Of a stretch of 38,882 bases of DNA, positions 1 through 9,252 are shown in pieces. The stretch is from Burkholderiales bacterium (GTDB lineage Bacteria; Pseudomonadota; Gammaproteobacteria; Burkholderiales; JAEUOS01), in assembly GCA_016790635.1 (NCBI GenBank), contig JAEUOR010000069.1:1-38882 (forward strand). The letters run 5' to 3'. Under the pieces are notes generated by a model. It had not been told where the DNA came from. It saw nothing but the letters and a program-made list of their open reading frames with translations, and ran no database searches. Position 1 is the stretch's first letter. Every line of letters begins with the position of its first letter. The position numbers and the translations under genes are program-made.

Positions 1-3000
1 TCGTGCAGCTGGAAGATCTACGTGAAGGGTGGCATCGTCACCTGGGAGACGCAGCAGACCGACTACCCGCGCACGCGCCCCGACCTGCCCAACCACGAGC
101 CGCGCGGCTGCTCCCGCGGCGCGAGCTACTCGTGGTATCTCTACAGCGGCAACCGCGTGAAATATCCGATGGTGCGCGGCCGTCTGCTGCGTGCGTGGCG
201 CGCCGAGCGCGCGTCGAAGCGACCCGTCGAAGCCTGGACCGCGATCGTGGAGAGCCCGGCGAAGGCGAAATCCTACAAGTCCGTGCGGGGCCTGGGCGGC
301 TTCGTGCGCGCGAACTGGGACGAGGTGAACGAGATCATCGCCGCGGCCAACGTCTACACGATCAAGCGTTATGGTCCGGACCGCATCATCGGTTTCTCGC
401 CGATCCCGGCGATGTCGATGATCTCGTACGCCGCGGGCAGCCGCTACCTGTCGCTCATCGGCGGTGTGTGCATGAGCTTCTACGACTGGTACTGCGATCT
501 GCCGCCGGCCAGCCCGCAAACCTGGGGCGAGCAGACCGACGTGCCCGAATCGGCCGACTGGTACAACTCGACCTTCATCATCGCGTGGGGCTCCAACGTC
601 CCGCAGACGCGCACGCCCGATGCGCACTTTTTCACCGAGGTGCGCTACAAGGGCGCGAAGACCGTCGCGGTAACACCCGACTACTCCGAAGTGGCGAAGC
701 TGTGCGACATCTGGCTGCACCCGAAGCAGGGCACCGATGCGGCGCTGGCGATGGCGATGGGGCATGTCGTGTTGACCGAATACCACGCCCGCGGCCGCAG
801 CGCGTACTTCGAGGACTACTGCCGGAAGTACACGGACATGCCGATGCTGGTCAAGCTGGTCAAGCGCGGCGACAGCTACGTCCCTGATCGCATGCTGCGC
901 GCCTCGGACCTCGCCGATCGGCTCGGCCAGACCAACAATCCGGAGTGGAAGACAGTCGCGATCGACGAGGCGAACGGCAAGGTGGTGGCGCCGCTCGGCG
1001 CCATCGGTTTCCGTTGGGGCGAGAAAGGCAAGTGGAACCTGACCGAGTGTGACGCCACGGGTGCGTCGACGAAGCTCCGCTTGTCCCTGCTGGGCGCTCA
1101 CGACGACGTCGCACCGGTGGCGTTCCCCTATTTCGGTGGCCAGCCGCACGAGCATTTTCAGTCCACCGGTCACGACGATGTCCTGTTGCGGCATTTGCCG
1201 GTGAAGAAGCTGAAGGGCGCTGACGGCACTCTCGTCGTGGCGAGCGTGTTCGATCTCTTCCTCGCCAACTATGGGGTGGACCGCGGCTTGGGCGGTCCGA
1301 ACGTCGCCTCCTCCTTCGACGACGACGTGCCGTATACGCCCGCTTGGCAGGAACGCATCACGGGGGTAGGCCGCGCCGACGTGATCACGGTGGCGCGCCA
1401 GTTCGCGGAGAACGCGGACAAGACCTACGGCAAGTCCATGGTGATCATCGGCGCCGCGATGAATCATTGGTACCACATGGACATGAACTATCGCGGTGTG
1501 ATCAATCTGCTCGCGATGTGCGGCTGCGTCGGGCAATCCGGCGGCGGCTGGTCGCACTACGTCGGTCAGGAGAAGCTGCGTCCGCAGACCGGCTGGACGG
1601 CGCTCGCCTTCGCGCTCGACTGGAATCGACCGCCGCGGCACATGAACTCGACCTCGTTCTGGTACGCACACACCGATCAGTGGCGCTACGAGAAGCTGTC
1701 GGTGCGCGAGATCCTGTCGCCGCTCGCCAACGAGGGCGAGTACTCGGGGTCGCTCATCGACTTCAACGTGCGCGCCGAACGCATGGGATGGCTGCCGTCC
1801 GCGCCACAATTACAGACCAACCCGATCGAGGTGGTGCGACAGGCAGCGACCGTGGGCATGGATCCGAAGGAGTACGCGGTGAAGGCGCTCAAGGACGGTT
1901 CGCTCAAGCTTTCCTGCGAGGACCCCGACCACCCCGACAACTTTCCCCGCAATCTCTTCGTCTGGCGCTCCAACCTGCTGGGTTCGTCCGGCAAGGGACA
2001 CGAATACTTCCTCAAGCACCTGCTCGGCACGCAGAACGGCGTAATGGGCAAGGATCTCGGCAGCTTCGGCGGCGATCAGCCGGAAGAGGTCGTATGGCGG
2101 GACGACATTCCGCAGGGCAAGCTCGATCTTCTGACCACGCTCGATTTCCGCATGTCGACGACCTGCCTCTATTCGGACATCGTGCTGCCGACCGCGACGT
2201 GGTACGAGAAGAACGACCTCAATACTTCCGACATGCACCCATTCATCCATCCGCTCACGGCGGCGGTCGATCCGGTATGGGAGGCGCGCAGCGACTGGGA
2301 GATCTACAAGGGCATCGCCAAGAAGTTCTCGGAGCTCGCCGTCGGCCACCTGGGAGTCGAGAAGGAGCTCGTGCTCGCGCCGCTCCTGCACGACACGCCC
2401 GCTGAGCTCGGTCAGCCGCTGGACGTGAAGGACTGGAAGAAGGGGCAGTGCGATCTCGTGCCGGGCAAGACCGCGCCGAACATGGTGGTGGTGGAGCGGG
2501 ACTATCCGAACACCTACAAGCGGTTCACGGCGCTCGGCCCGCTCATGAACAGGCTCGGCAACGGCGGCAAGGGCATCAACTGGAACACGGAGCACGAGGT
2601 CGAGAAGTTGCGCGATCTCAACTACCCGGTGGTGGAGGAGGGCGTCACGAAAGGGATGCCGCGCATCGTCACCGACGTCGATGCGGCGGAGGTGATCCTC
2701 ATGCTCGCGCCGGAGACGAATGGGGAGGTGGCGGTGAAATCGTGGGCGGCGCTCTCCGAGATCACGGGCCTCGACCACACGCATCTGGCGGTGCCGCGCG
2801 AGGATGACAAGATCCGCTTCGCCGATCTCGTGTCGCAGCCGCGCAAGATCATCTCCAGTCCGACCTGGAGCGGCATCGAGTCGGAGAAGGTGTCCTACAA
2901 CGCCTGCTACACCAACGTGCACGAACTGATTCCGTGGCGCACGATCTCGGGCCGTCAGCAGCTGTACCAGGACCACCCCTGGATGCGCGCCTTCGGTGAG

Positions 3001-3576
3001 TCGCTTTGCGTCTACAGGCCGCCGATCGATACCAAGACGGTGGCGCCGGTGATCCGCGCGATGAGCAACGGCAACCCCGAGGTGGTGCTCAACTTCATCA
3101 CGCCGCACCAGAAGTGGGGCATCCACTCCACCTACACCGACAACCTGATGATGCTCACGCTATCGCGCGGCGGTCCCATCATCTGGATCTCGGAGACGGA
3201 TGCGAAGAAGGCGGGCATCGTCGACAACGACTGGATCGAAGCCTATAACGTGAACGGTGCCATCGCGGCGCGCGCCGTGGTCTCACAGCGCGTGAACCCC
3301 GGCATGTGCCTCATGTATCACGCGCAGGAGAAGATCGTGAACACGCCGGGCTCGGAGATCACCGGTGGCCGCGGCGGCATCCACAACTCGGTCACCCGCA
3401 CCTGCCTGAAGCCCACGCACATGATCGGCGGCTACGCGCAGCTGAGCTACGGCTTCAACTACTACGGCACGGTCGGCAGCAACCGCGACGAGTTCGTGAT
3501 CGTGCGCAAGATGAAGAAGGTCGACTGGGTGGAGGGACCGCATCCGGAGGCCGCTGACGAGGAGGCAGTGAAATGA
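1..3576 (+). CDS. narG: Respiratory nitrate reductase alpha subunit (5' truncated by window)
   Basis: Catalytic Mo-bisMGD subunit of membrane-bound nitrate reductase; it reduces nitrate to nitrite on the cytoplasmic side using electrons from NarH. The 1191 visible residues align by recall with E. coli NarG along their whole length, and about 56 N-terminal codons are missing, which would give about 1247 residues, the normal size. The window opens inside the FS0 cluster motif: the third FS0 ligand Cys is codon 4-6 and the fourth (motif EPRGC) is codon 109-111; the His and first Cys lie upstream. The Asp that ligates Mo in E. coli (Asp222, motif WYCDLPP) is present at 496-498. The long NarG-specific blocks SPIPAMSM, WGSNVPQTRTPDAHFF and LPTATWYEKND are intact. 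The stop overlaps the narH start by 4 nt (ATGA), so the two are translationally coupled. Confidence 0.98.
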   Translation, partial: SCSWKIYVKGGIVTWETQQTDYPRTRPDLPNHEPRGCSRGASYSWYLYSGNRVKYPMVRGRLLRAWRAERASKRPVEAWTAIVESPAKAKSYKSVRGLGGFVRANWDEVNEIIAAANVYTIKRYGPDRIIGFSPIPAMSMISYAAGSRYLSLIGGVCMSFYDWYCDLPPASPQTWGEQTDVPESADWYNSTFIIAWGSNVPQTRTPDAHFFTEVRYKGAKTVAVTPDYSEVAKLCDIWLHPKQGTDAALAMAMGHVVLTEYHARGRSAYFEDYCRKYTDMPMLVKLVKRGDSYVPDRMLRASDLADRLGQTNNPEWKTVAIDEANGKVVAPLGAIGFRWGEKGKWNLTECDATGASTKLRLSLLGAHDDVAPVAFPYFGGQPHEHFQSTGHDDVLLRHLPVKKLKGADGTLVVASVFDLFLANYGVDRGLGGPNVASSFDDDVPYTPAWQERITGVGRADVITVARQFAENADKTYGKSMVIIGAAMNHWYHMDMNYRGVINLLAMCGCVGQSGGGWSHYVGQEKLRPQTGWTALAFALDWNRPPRHMNSTSFWYAHTDQWRYEKLSVREILSPLANEGEYSGSLIDFNVRAERMGWLPSAPQLQTNPIEVVRQAATVGMDPKEYAVKALKDGSLKLSCEDPDHPDNFPRNLFVWRSNLLGSSGKGHEYFLKHLLGTQNGVMGKDLGSFGGDQPEEVVWRDDIPQGKLDLLTTLDFRMSTTCLYSDIVLPTATWYEKNDLNTSDMHPFIHPLTAAVDPVWEARSDWEIYKGIAKKFSELAVGHLGVEKELVLAPLLHDTPAELGQPLDVKDWKKGQCDLVPGKTAPNMVVVERDYPNTYKRFTALGPLMNRLGNGGKGINWNTEHEVEKLRDLNYPVVEEGVTKGMPRIVTDVDAAEVILMLAPETNGEVAVKSWAALSEITGLDHTHLAVPREDDKIRFADLVSQPRKIISSPTWSGIESEKVSYNACYTNVHELIPWRTISGRQQLYQDHPWMRAFGESLCVYRPPIDTKTVAPVIRAMSNGNPEVVLNFITPHQKWGIHSTYTDNLMMLTLSRGGPIIWISETDAKKAGIVDNDWIEAYNVNGAIAARAVVSQRVNPGMCLMYHAQEKIVNTPGSEITGGRGGIHNSVTRTCLKPTHMIGGYAQLSYGFNYYGTVGSNRDEFVIVRKMKKVDWVEGPHPEAADEEAVK

Positions 3577-5096
3577 AGATCCGCGCCCAGATCGGCATGG
3601 TGCTGAATCTCGACAAGTGCATCGGCTGCCACACCTGCTCGGTGACTTGCAAGAACGTATGGACGAACCGACCGGGGATGGAGTACGCGTGGTTCAACAA
3701 CGTCGAGACCAAGCCCGGCATCGGTTACCCGAAGGAATGGGAGAACCAGGACAAGTGGAAGGGCGGCTGGACGCGCAGCGGGGGCGGCCGGCTCAAGCCC
3801 AAGCAGGGCGGCAAGTGGAAGCTGCTCGCGAACATCTTCGCCAATCCGAACCTCCCCGAGATCGACGACTACTACGAACCTTTCACCTTCGACTACGAGC
3901 ACCTGCACACCGCCGGGCTATCGAAGGCGGCGCCGGTCGCGCGGCCGCGGTCGCTCGTGACCGGCGAGCGCATGGAGAAGATCGAATGGGGGCCGAACTG
4001 GGAGGAGATTCTCGGCGGCGAGTTCGCGAAGCGCTCCCGGGACAGCAACTTCGAGGAGATACAGAAGGAGATCTACGGGCAGTTCGAGAACACTTTCATG
4101 ATGTACCTGCCGCGCCTGTGTGAGCACTGCCTCAATCCGGCGTGCGTGGCTTCGTGTCCATCGGGTTCGATCTACAAGCGCGAGGAGGACGGCATCGTCC
4201 TCATCGACCAGGACAAGTGTCGCGGCTGGCGCATGTGCGTCTCCGGCTGTCCGTACAAGAAGATCTACTACAACTGGAAGAGCGGCAAGGCCGAGAAATG
4301 CATCTTCTGCTACCCGCGCATCGAGGCGGGGCAGCCGACGGTGTGTTCGGAGACCTGCGTCGGGCGCATTCGCTACCTCGGCGTCGTGCTCTACGACGCC
4401 GACCGCATCGAGGAGGCCGCGGCCACCGAGCGCGACCGCGACCTGTACGAGGCCCAGCTCGGCATCTTCCTCGACCCCAATGACCCGCGCGTGATCGAGC
4501 AGGCGCGCCACGACGGCATTCCCGATGCGTGGCTCGAGGCGGCGCGCCTGAGCCCGGTCTACAAGATGGCGATCGACTGGAAGGTCGCGCTGCCGCTGCA
4601 TCCGGAGTACCGCACCTTGCCGATGGTCTGGTACGTGCCGCCGCTCTCGCCGATCAGCGCCGCGGCCAACGCCGGGCACATGGGCATGAACGGCGAGATC
4701 CCGGACGTGAAATCGCTGCGCATCCCGGTGCAGTACCTGGCCAACCTCCTGACCGCGGGGGACACCACGCCGGTGGTGCGCGCGCTCGAGCGCATGCTGG
4801 CGATGCGCGCCTACCAGCGCGACCGCCACGTCGAGGGGCGCACCAACCTGAAGGTGCTCGAGCAGGCCGGCATCGACGAGGCGACGGTGGCAGACATGTA
4901 CCACACGATGGCGATCGCCAACTACGAGGATCGCTTCGTGATCCCGTCGACCCACCGCGAGTACGCCGAGAACGCCTTCAACGTGCGCGGCGGCTGCGGC
5001 TTCTCGTTCGGCAACGGCTGCTCCGAGGGGGTCGGCGAGACCAGCCTGTTCGGCAGCGAGAAGCGCCGCACCATCCCGATCAAGGCGGAGATCTGA
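3573..5096 (+). CDS. narH: Respiratory nitrate reductase beta subunit, Fe-S electron transfer
   Basis: Carries electrons from NarI hemes to NarG through one [3Fe-4S] and three [4Fe-4S] clusters. The protein is 507 residues, close to the usual 510. Four cysteine groups are visible: C16/C19/C22/C26, C183/C186/C191/C195, C216/C222/C226 and C243/C246/C258/C262. In the third group W219 stands where a fourth Cys would be (motif CRGWRMC), which is the family signature for the [3Fe-4S] centre. The ATG overlaps the narG stop. The start is supported by the first Cys motif falling at residue 16, as in E. coli. Confidence 0.98.
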   Translation: MKIRAQIGMVLNLDKCIGCHTCSVTCKNVWTNRPGMEYAWFNNVETKPGIGYPKEWENQDKWKGGWTRSGGGRLKPKQGGKWKLLANIFANPNLPEIDDYYEPFTFDYEHLHTAGLSKAAPVARPRSLVTGERMEKIEWGPNWEEILGGEFAKRSRDSNFEEIQKEIYGQFENTFMMYLPRLCEHCLNPACVASCPSGSIYKREEDGIVLIDQDKCRGWRMCVSGCPYKKIYYNWKSGKAEKCIFCYPRIEAGQPTVCSETCVGRIRYLGVVLYDADRIEEAAATERDRDLYEAQLGIFLDPNDPRVIEQARHDGIPDAWLEAARLSPVYKMAIDWKVALPLHPEYRTLPMVWYVPPLSPISAAANAGHMGMNGEIPDVKSLRIPVQYLANLLTAGDTTPVVRALERMLAMRAYQRDRHVEGRTNLKVLEQAGIDEATVADMYHTMAIANYEDRFVIPSTHREYAENAFNVRGGCGFSFGNGCSEGVGETSLFGSEKRRTIPIKAEI

Positions 5097-5098
5097 CC

Positions 5099-5776
5099 AT
5101 GCTGCGCTTCGACAAGCCGCGTCACTGCGCGACCACGCTGCGCGTGCTGGCCCGCCTGCTGTCCTATCCCGATGCCGAATTGCGCGCGCACCTGCCCGAG
5201 ATGCGCGACGCGCTGGCCGCGGAGGCCGCGCTGCCTGCGGCGCGCCTGGCCGAGCTCGACCTGCTGATCGCCGGCATCGCGCGCCGCGACGACCTCGACG
5301 CCGAGGCCGACTACGTGCAGCTGTTCGACTCCGGGCGCAGCGCGTCGCTCTACCTCTTCGAGCATGTGCACGGCGACTCGCGCGAGCGTGGCCCGGCGAT
5401 GATCGACCTGGCGAAGACCTACGAGGAGGCGGGTCTCTACCTGGCCGAGGGCGACCTGCCGGACTATCTGCCGACGGCGCTGGAGTACGCCTCGACCCAG
5501 CCGGCGCGCGAGGCGCGCGCTTTCTTAGCCGAGATGGCGCACATCCTTTCGGTGATCTTCAGCGGGCTCGAGCGCCGCGGCAGCCGCTACGCAAGCGTGC
5601 TCGGCGCGCTCCTGGACCTGGCCGGCGAGAAGGCGCGCGCCGTCGAACTACCGGCCGATGAACCGCTCGATGAAGCCTGGGAGGAGCCCGCCGCCTTCGA
5701 CGGCTGCTCGGTCAAGGGTCAGGCCCGACCCGGCCAGGCCCAGCCGGTCCATTTCGTCCGCCACGCCACCAACTAA
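5099..5776 (+). CDS. narJ: Nitrate reductase molybdenum cofactor assembly chaperone
   Basis: NarJ is a TorD/NarJ-family chaperone that binds apo-NarG, allows Mo-cofactor and FS0 insertion and holds back membrane docking until GH is mature; it is not part of the final enzyme. The 225-residue all-helical protein is slightly shorter than E. coli NarJ. Recognisable family segments are LARLLSYPD near residue 20, DYVQLFDSGRSASLYLFEHVHGDSRERG in the middle and the DYLPTALEYAS segment. I chose the ATG at 5099, which lies 2 nt after the narH stop and has GGAG about 8 nt upstream inside the narH end. It sits between narH and narI as in canonical nar operons. Confidence 0.95.
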   Translation: MLRFDKPRHCATTLRVLARLLSYPDAELRAHLPEMRDALAAEAALPAARLAELDLLIAGIARRDDLDAEADYVQLFDSGRSASLYLFEHVHGDSRERGPAMIDLAKTYEEAGLYLAEGDLPDYLPTALEYASTQPAREARAFLAEMAHILSVIFSGLERRGSRYASVLGALLDLAGEKARAVELPADEPLDEAWEEPAAFDGCSVKGQARPGQAQPVHFVRHATN

Positions 5777-5788
5777 GGGAGCGCGACC

Positions 5789-6514
5789 ATGAAAGACCTC
5801 TTGCACAACTTCATCTTCAACGTCTATCCGTACATCTGCCTGTCGGTGTTCCTGATGGGCAGCCTGGCGCGCTTCGACCGCGACCAGTACACCTGGAAGA
5901 GCGACTCGTCGCAGATGTTGCGCGCCGGCCTCCTGCGCTGGGGCAGCAACATGTTCCACTTCGGCATCCTGTTCCTGTTCTTCGGCCATGCGATCGGGCT
6001 CCTGACCCCGCACTGGGTCTACGAGCCCTTCATCACGCCGGCGCAGAAGCAGCTGCTGGCCATCGTCGCCGGCGGCATCGCCGGCGCCGTGTGTTTTGTC
6101 GGCCTCACGATGCTCCTGTACCGGCGCATGTTCGATGCGCGCATCCGGCTCACCAGCCACCGCACCGACCTGGCGATCCTCATCATCCTGTGGGTGCAGC
6201 TGGTGCTGGGCCTGATCACGCTGCCGTTCTCGCTTGCGCACAGCGACGGCAGCGTCATGCTGGTGCTGTCGGACTGGGCGCAGCGCATCTTCACCTTCCG
6301 GCCGGACGCCTCCGGCCTGGTGGCGCTGGACTGGCCGTACAAGGTGCACCTGGTGCTGGGCATGACGATCTTTCTCTTGTTCCCGTTCAGCCGCCTGGTG
6401 CACGTGTGGAGTGGATTCGCCAGCGTGTTCTACCTCATGCGGCCGTACCAGATCGTGCGCTCGCGGCGCCTGAACCTGCCGCCCGGGCACGACATGCCGC
6501 GCCGCGTGCTCTGA
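5789..6514 (+). CDS. narI: Respiratory nitrate reductase gamma subunit, diheme cytochrome b
   Basis: Integral membrane subunit that oxidises quinol at the periplasmic side and passes electrons through two b hemes to NarH. The protein has 241 residues with five hydrophobic segments. The axial heme ligands H57, H67, H187 and H205 match E. coli His56, His66, His187 and His205 almost residue for residue (motifs MFHFG, FFGHAIG, YKVHL and RLVHVWSG). There is a clear GGGAG ribosome-binding site just upstream, and the gap from narJ is 12 nt. Together with narGH it would give a complete proton-motive nitrate reductase. Confidence 0.97.
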   Translation: MKDLLHNFIFNVYPYICLSVFLMGSLARFDRDQYTWKSDSSQMLRAGLLRWGSNMFHFGILFLFFGHAIGLLTPHWVYEPFITPAQKQLLAIVAGGIAGAVCFVGLTMLLYRRMFDARIRLTSHRTDLAILIILWVQLVLGLITLPFSLAHSDGSVMLVLSDWAQRIFTFRPDASGLVALDWPYKVHLVLGMTIFLLFPFSRLVHVWSGFASVFYLMRPYQIVRSRRLNLPPGHDMPRRVL

Positions 6515-6529
6515 GCCCGGGGAGCGATC

Positions 6530-7300
6530 ATGCAAACCTCAACTCCTGCGGTCGCCAGCGTCAACGGCTTCGCCCTTCATGCCGAGGCCGAAGTCCTCGA
6601 TGACGCGCGCTTGCGCCAGCGTGCCTGCACCGAGCTCCTGCGCCAGGAAGCGCAGCACCGCGGCTTGCTCGACCCCGCCGATGCGCCCGCGTCCGACGGC
6701 GTGCCGAGCGAGGCCGCCGATGCCGCCATCGAGGCCCTGCTCGACGCCGACGTGCGCGTGGTCGAGCCCGATGAAGACGCCTGCCGGCGGCACTTTGCCG
6801 CCCATCAGGCCGCCTGGCGCCAGGGCGACCGGGCACTGGTTTCGCACATCCTCTTCGCGGTGACGCCGGGGGTTGACGTGGCAGCGCTGCGCCGGCGCGC
6901 CGAAGCGTCGCTGGTCGAACTGCGCTGCGGCGACGAGGCGGCTTTCGCGGCGGCGGCCCGCGAACTCTCCAACTGCCCCTCCGGGGCGGAGGGCGGCGCA
7001 CTCGGATGGCTGGCCCGCACCGATTGCGCGCCCGAATTCGCCCATGCGGTGTTCGACGGCGCCGAGGTCGGCGTGTTCTCGCGCCTGGTGGCGACCCGCT
7101 TCGGCTTCCATGTCGTCGCGGTGCGTCAGCGCGATCCAGGCAAGGTGCCGGCCTTCGAGGACGTGCACGGCGCAGTGGCCCAGGCGTTGCGCGCGCAGGC
7201 CTACGCCAGTGCGCTGCGGCAGTATCTGCAGGTGCTCGCGGGCAAGGCCCGCCTGGAAGGTGTTTCCCTGGACGCAGCCACGACGCCGCTCACGCAGTAG
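6530..7300 (+). CDS. PpiC/parvulin-type peptidyl-prolyl isomerase of the nar operon
   Basis: Predicted cis-trans prolyl isomerase of the parvulin class, 256 residues. The C-terminal half carries the family pattern: VSHILF near residue 105, the block NCPSGAEGGALGWL, then PEFAHAVF and RFGFHVVAV. The N-terminal ~100 residues are an Ala/Leu-rich helical region like the SurA/NifM N-domain. No signal peptide is visible, so it is probably cytoplasmic. It starts 15 nt after narI with GGGGAG upstream. A PpiC-type gene in this position is known from pseudomonad and betaproteobacterial nar operons, and it is presumed to help fold or assemble the reductase; that role is an inference here. Confidence 0.9.
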   Translation: MQTSTPAVASVNGFALHAEAEVLDDARLRQRACTELLRQEAQHRGLLDPADAPASDGVPSEAADAAIEALLDADVRVVEPDEDACRRHFAAHQAAWRQGDRALVSHILFAVTPGVDVAALRRRAEASLVELRCGDEAAFAAAARELSNCPSGAEGGALGWLARTDCAPEFAHAVFDGAEVGVFSRLVATRFGFHVVAVRQRDPGKVPAFEDVHGAVAQALRAQAYASALRQYLQVLAGKARLEGVSLDAATTPLTQ

Positions 7301-7308
7301 ACCTTGCC

Positions 7309-7980
7309 ATGCCGGATGAGCTGCTCCAGCGCCTGCGCCGCTTTCACGACCATGCGTTTCCGCAGTACCGCACGCGGTTCCGGCAGTTGGTCGACGAAGG
7401 TCAGCACCCGACGACGCTGTTCATTGGCTGCTCCGATTCGCGCGTGGTGCCCTACCTGATCACGGGTGCGGGCCCGGGTGAACTGTTCCTGGTGCGAAAC
7501 GTCGGCGCCTTCGTGCCGCCCTATGAGAGCGACGCCGGCCATCACGGCACCTCGGCGGCGATCGAGTTCGCGGTGCTCAATCTCAAGGTGCAGCACATCG
7601 TCGTCTGCGGCCACAGCCACTGCGGGGCGATCCGTGCCATGTACGAGGACGTGCCGCCCGCGGCAAAACATTTGGGGCACTGGCTCGATCTCGGCCGCGA
7701 GGCCGTTCTGCCCGTGCAACCGGGTCCCGAGGCGCTGCGCCGCACCGAGCAGCGGGCGGTGGTGCTGCAACTCGAACGCCTGATGGAATACCCGATGGTG
7801 CGCGCCGAGGTCGAAGCGCGCCGCCTGTCGCTGCACGGCTGGCACTACGTGATCGAGGACGGCGAGGTACACGTCTTCGATCTGGCGTCAGGCGGCTTCG
7901 TGCCGGCGTCGTCAGCCGAGCACAGCGGCTCGGGGCCGTACCACGACCTGCCGGGCAGCGGCATCCCCGGCGACGGCTGA
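7309..7980 (+). CDS. Beta-class carbonic anhydrase
   Basis: Zinc enzyme interconverting CO2 and bicarbonate, 223 residues. The zinc ligands and catalytic dyad are visible: C41, D43 and R45 in the CSDSR motif, and H102 and C105 in GHSHCG. The blocks LVRNVGAFVPP and GTSAAIEFAV are also typical of the bacterial beta family. I chose the ATG at 7309, 8 nt after the isomerase stop; a longer reading frame upstream overlaps the isomerase in another frame and has no family similarity. It is the last gene of the nar transcription unit. It may supply bicarbonate or buffer pH during denitrifying growth, but no sequence evidence ties it to nitrate reduction beyond position. Confidence 0.93.
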   Translation: MPDELLQRLRRFHDHAFPQYRTRFRQLVDEGQHPTTLFIGCSDSRVVPYLITGAGPGELFLVRNVGAFVPPYESDAGHHGTSAAIEFAVLNLKVQHIVVCGHSHCGAIRAMYEDVPPAAKHLGHWLDLGREAVLPVQPGPEALRRTEQRAVVLQLERLMEYPMVRAEVEARRLSLHGWHYVIEDGEVHVFDLASGGFVPASSAEHSGSGPYHDLPGSGIPGDG

Positions 7981-8032
7981 TTACACGCCTGCCAGCGGCG
8001 TCCGCGCGGATGCCCGGCGCGTCGACTGCGCG
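7981..8032. other. Short convergent gap between carbonic anhydrase and dioxygenase genes
   Basis: Fifty-two bases separate two genes that end toward each other. A weak 5-bp inverted repeat (GCGCG/CGCGC, about 8018-8034) is present, but no run of T follows it on either strand, so I do not call a terminator. Confidence 0.5.
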
Positions 8033-8875
8033 CTAGTGCACGGCCTCCAGCGCCAGGAGGCCGGCGGCGGTGTTGGAGATCGGGACGTGGTAGTTGCCGT
8101 GCACCCGGCGCACCGGGCCCGGCAACGCGGCGCGCGCCGCGAGCCACATGACCAGCTCGATCCCCTGGGTGCCGGACTTCTCGACCAGTTCGGCGATCGA
8201 ATACCGCGTCGCCCACTTGGGATCGCTGACGAGGCTTTCCATGAACGCCAGGTCGAAATCCCGGTTGATGAAGCCGGCGCGCTCGCCGTCGAGCTGATGC
8301 GACAGCCCGCCCGTACCGAGCACCACTACCCGCGCGTCGGACTCCCAGGAGGCGATGGCGCGGCCGACCGCTTCGCCCAGCTTGTAGCAGCGGCCGGCCG
8401 AGGGCAGCGGGAACTGCACCGTGTTGATCGCCACCGGCACGGTGCGCACCGGCCAGGCACCCCCGCCTGGCCACAGGAGCGCCATCGGCAGGGTGAAGGC
8501 GTGGTCGACCAGCATCTCCTGGCAGGTGGTGATGTCGAACTCCTCCTCGACCAGCGACTCGATCAGGTGCCACGAGAGGTCCTGTTCGCCGGTGAACGGC
8601 GGCACCACCGGAATGCCCCAGCCCTCGTCGGCATTGCGGTACTGCGGGGCGGCACCGACAGCGAAGGTGGGCATCTTGTCGAGAAAGAAATTGAGCCCGT
8701 GGTCGTTGTAGAGGACCACGGCGACGTCGGGCTTGACCCGTGCGAGCCAGTCGCGCACCGGAACGAAGCCGTCGAAAAAGGGCTTCCAGTACGGGTCGCC
8801 CTGCAGGCGGCGCGCGATCGCACCGCCGATGGCGGGGACATGCGAGGTGGTGACGCTGCCGACGATGGTGGCCAT
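8033..8875 (-). CDS. LigB-type class III extradiol dioxygenase, catalytic (beta) subunit
   Basis: Fe(II)-dependent ring-cleaving dioxygenase of the LigAB family (protocatechuate 4,5-dioxygenase, gallate dioxygenase and relatives), 280 residues. The metal triad fits Sphingobium LigB almost by number: H12 (TSHVPAIG), H59 (NDHGLNFF) and E240 (GTQGIE), with the catalytic His at H193 (GTGGLSHQLDG). The ATG at 8875 lies 2 nt after the stop of the LigA-type gene, the usual arrangement for the two subunits. The enzyme needs O2 and would act on a catecholic aromatic. The exact substrate cannot be read from the sequence; protocatechuate, gallate and hydroxylated heteroaromatics are all possible. Confidence 0.9.
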   Translation of the reverse strand: MATIVGSVTTSHVPAIGGAIARRLQGDPYWKPFFDGFVPVRDWLARVKPDVAVVLYNDHGLNFFLDKMPTFAVGAAPQYRNADEGWGIPVVPPFTGEQDLSWHLIESLVEEEFDITTCQEMLVDHAFTLPMALLWPGGGAWPVRTVPVAINTVQFPLPSAGRCYKLGEAVGRAIASWESDARVVVLGTGGLSHQLDGERAGFINRDFDLAFMESLVSDPKWATRYSIAELVEKSGTQGIELVMWLAARAALPGPVRRVHGNYHVPISNTAAGLLALEAVH

Positions 8876-8877
8876 GC

Positions 8878-9252
8878 TCAGGCTCCTTTGCGTGGATCCG
8901 CCGGGCGTCCGGCGGCGACGAGCTTCGCCTTGAACGCCTCCTTGGTCATGCCGGTCTGCTGTGCGCCGATGTCCTGCACGTCCAGGCCGAAGATGCCGGC
9001 GAACTTGGCCAGGTAGTAGACGTTGCCGCCGGCGGCGATCAGGTCGAGCACGTCGCGCTGGCGCACCGCCTCGCGCTGCTCGGTCGACAGGCCGAAGCGC
9101 GCGCAATAGGCGTCCTCGTCGGCCTTGAACGCCGCGCGGTTGGTGGCGTCGTTGAACGAGTAGCACATCTTGTTCAGCGCGTAACCCTTCATCGCCTGCG
9201 CGCCGTCGAACAGCGTGGTGCCGGGTATGGCGAATCGTTCGCGCCGCGACAT
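8878..9252 (-). CDS. LigA-type extradiol dioxygenase alpha (small) subunit
   Basis: Small helical subunit that caps the active site of LigB-type dioxygenases; it has no catalytic metal of its own. The protein has 124 residues, and LigA subunits are usually 120-140. It shows the family segments LFDGAQAMKGYALNKMCYSF, FKADEDAYCARFGLS and GGNVYYLAKFAGIFGLDVQDIG. It is co-transcribed with the LigB-type gene, with a 2-nt gap. Upstream lies a 137-nt gap with an FNR-like box and a possible promoter, so this pair may be expressed separately from the rest of the long operon. Confidence 0.9.
   Translation of the reverse strand: MSRRERFAIPGTTLFDGAQAMKGYALNKMCYSFNDATNRAAFKADEDAYCARFGLSTEQREAVRQRDVLDLIAAGGNVYYLAKFAGIFGLDVQDIGAQQTGMTKEAFKAKLVAAGRPADPRKGA

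Noticed and set aside
1..3576. NarG being a selenate, chlorate or ethylbenzene-type relative instead of nitrate reductase
   Set aside because: The visible sequence follows E. coli NarG closely along its full length, and the narHJI genes with NarI diheme ligands are of the nitrate reductase type.
8018..8034. Small inverted repeat at the end of the nar unit as terminator
   Set aside because: Only 5-bp arms and no T run on either strand.
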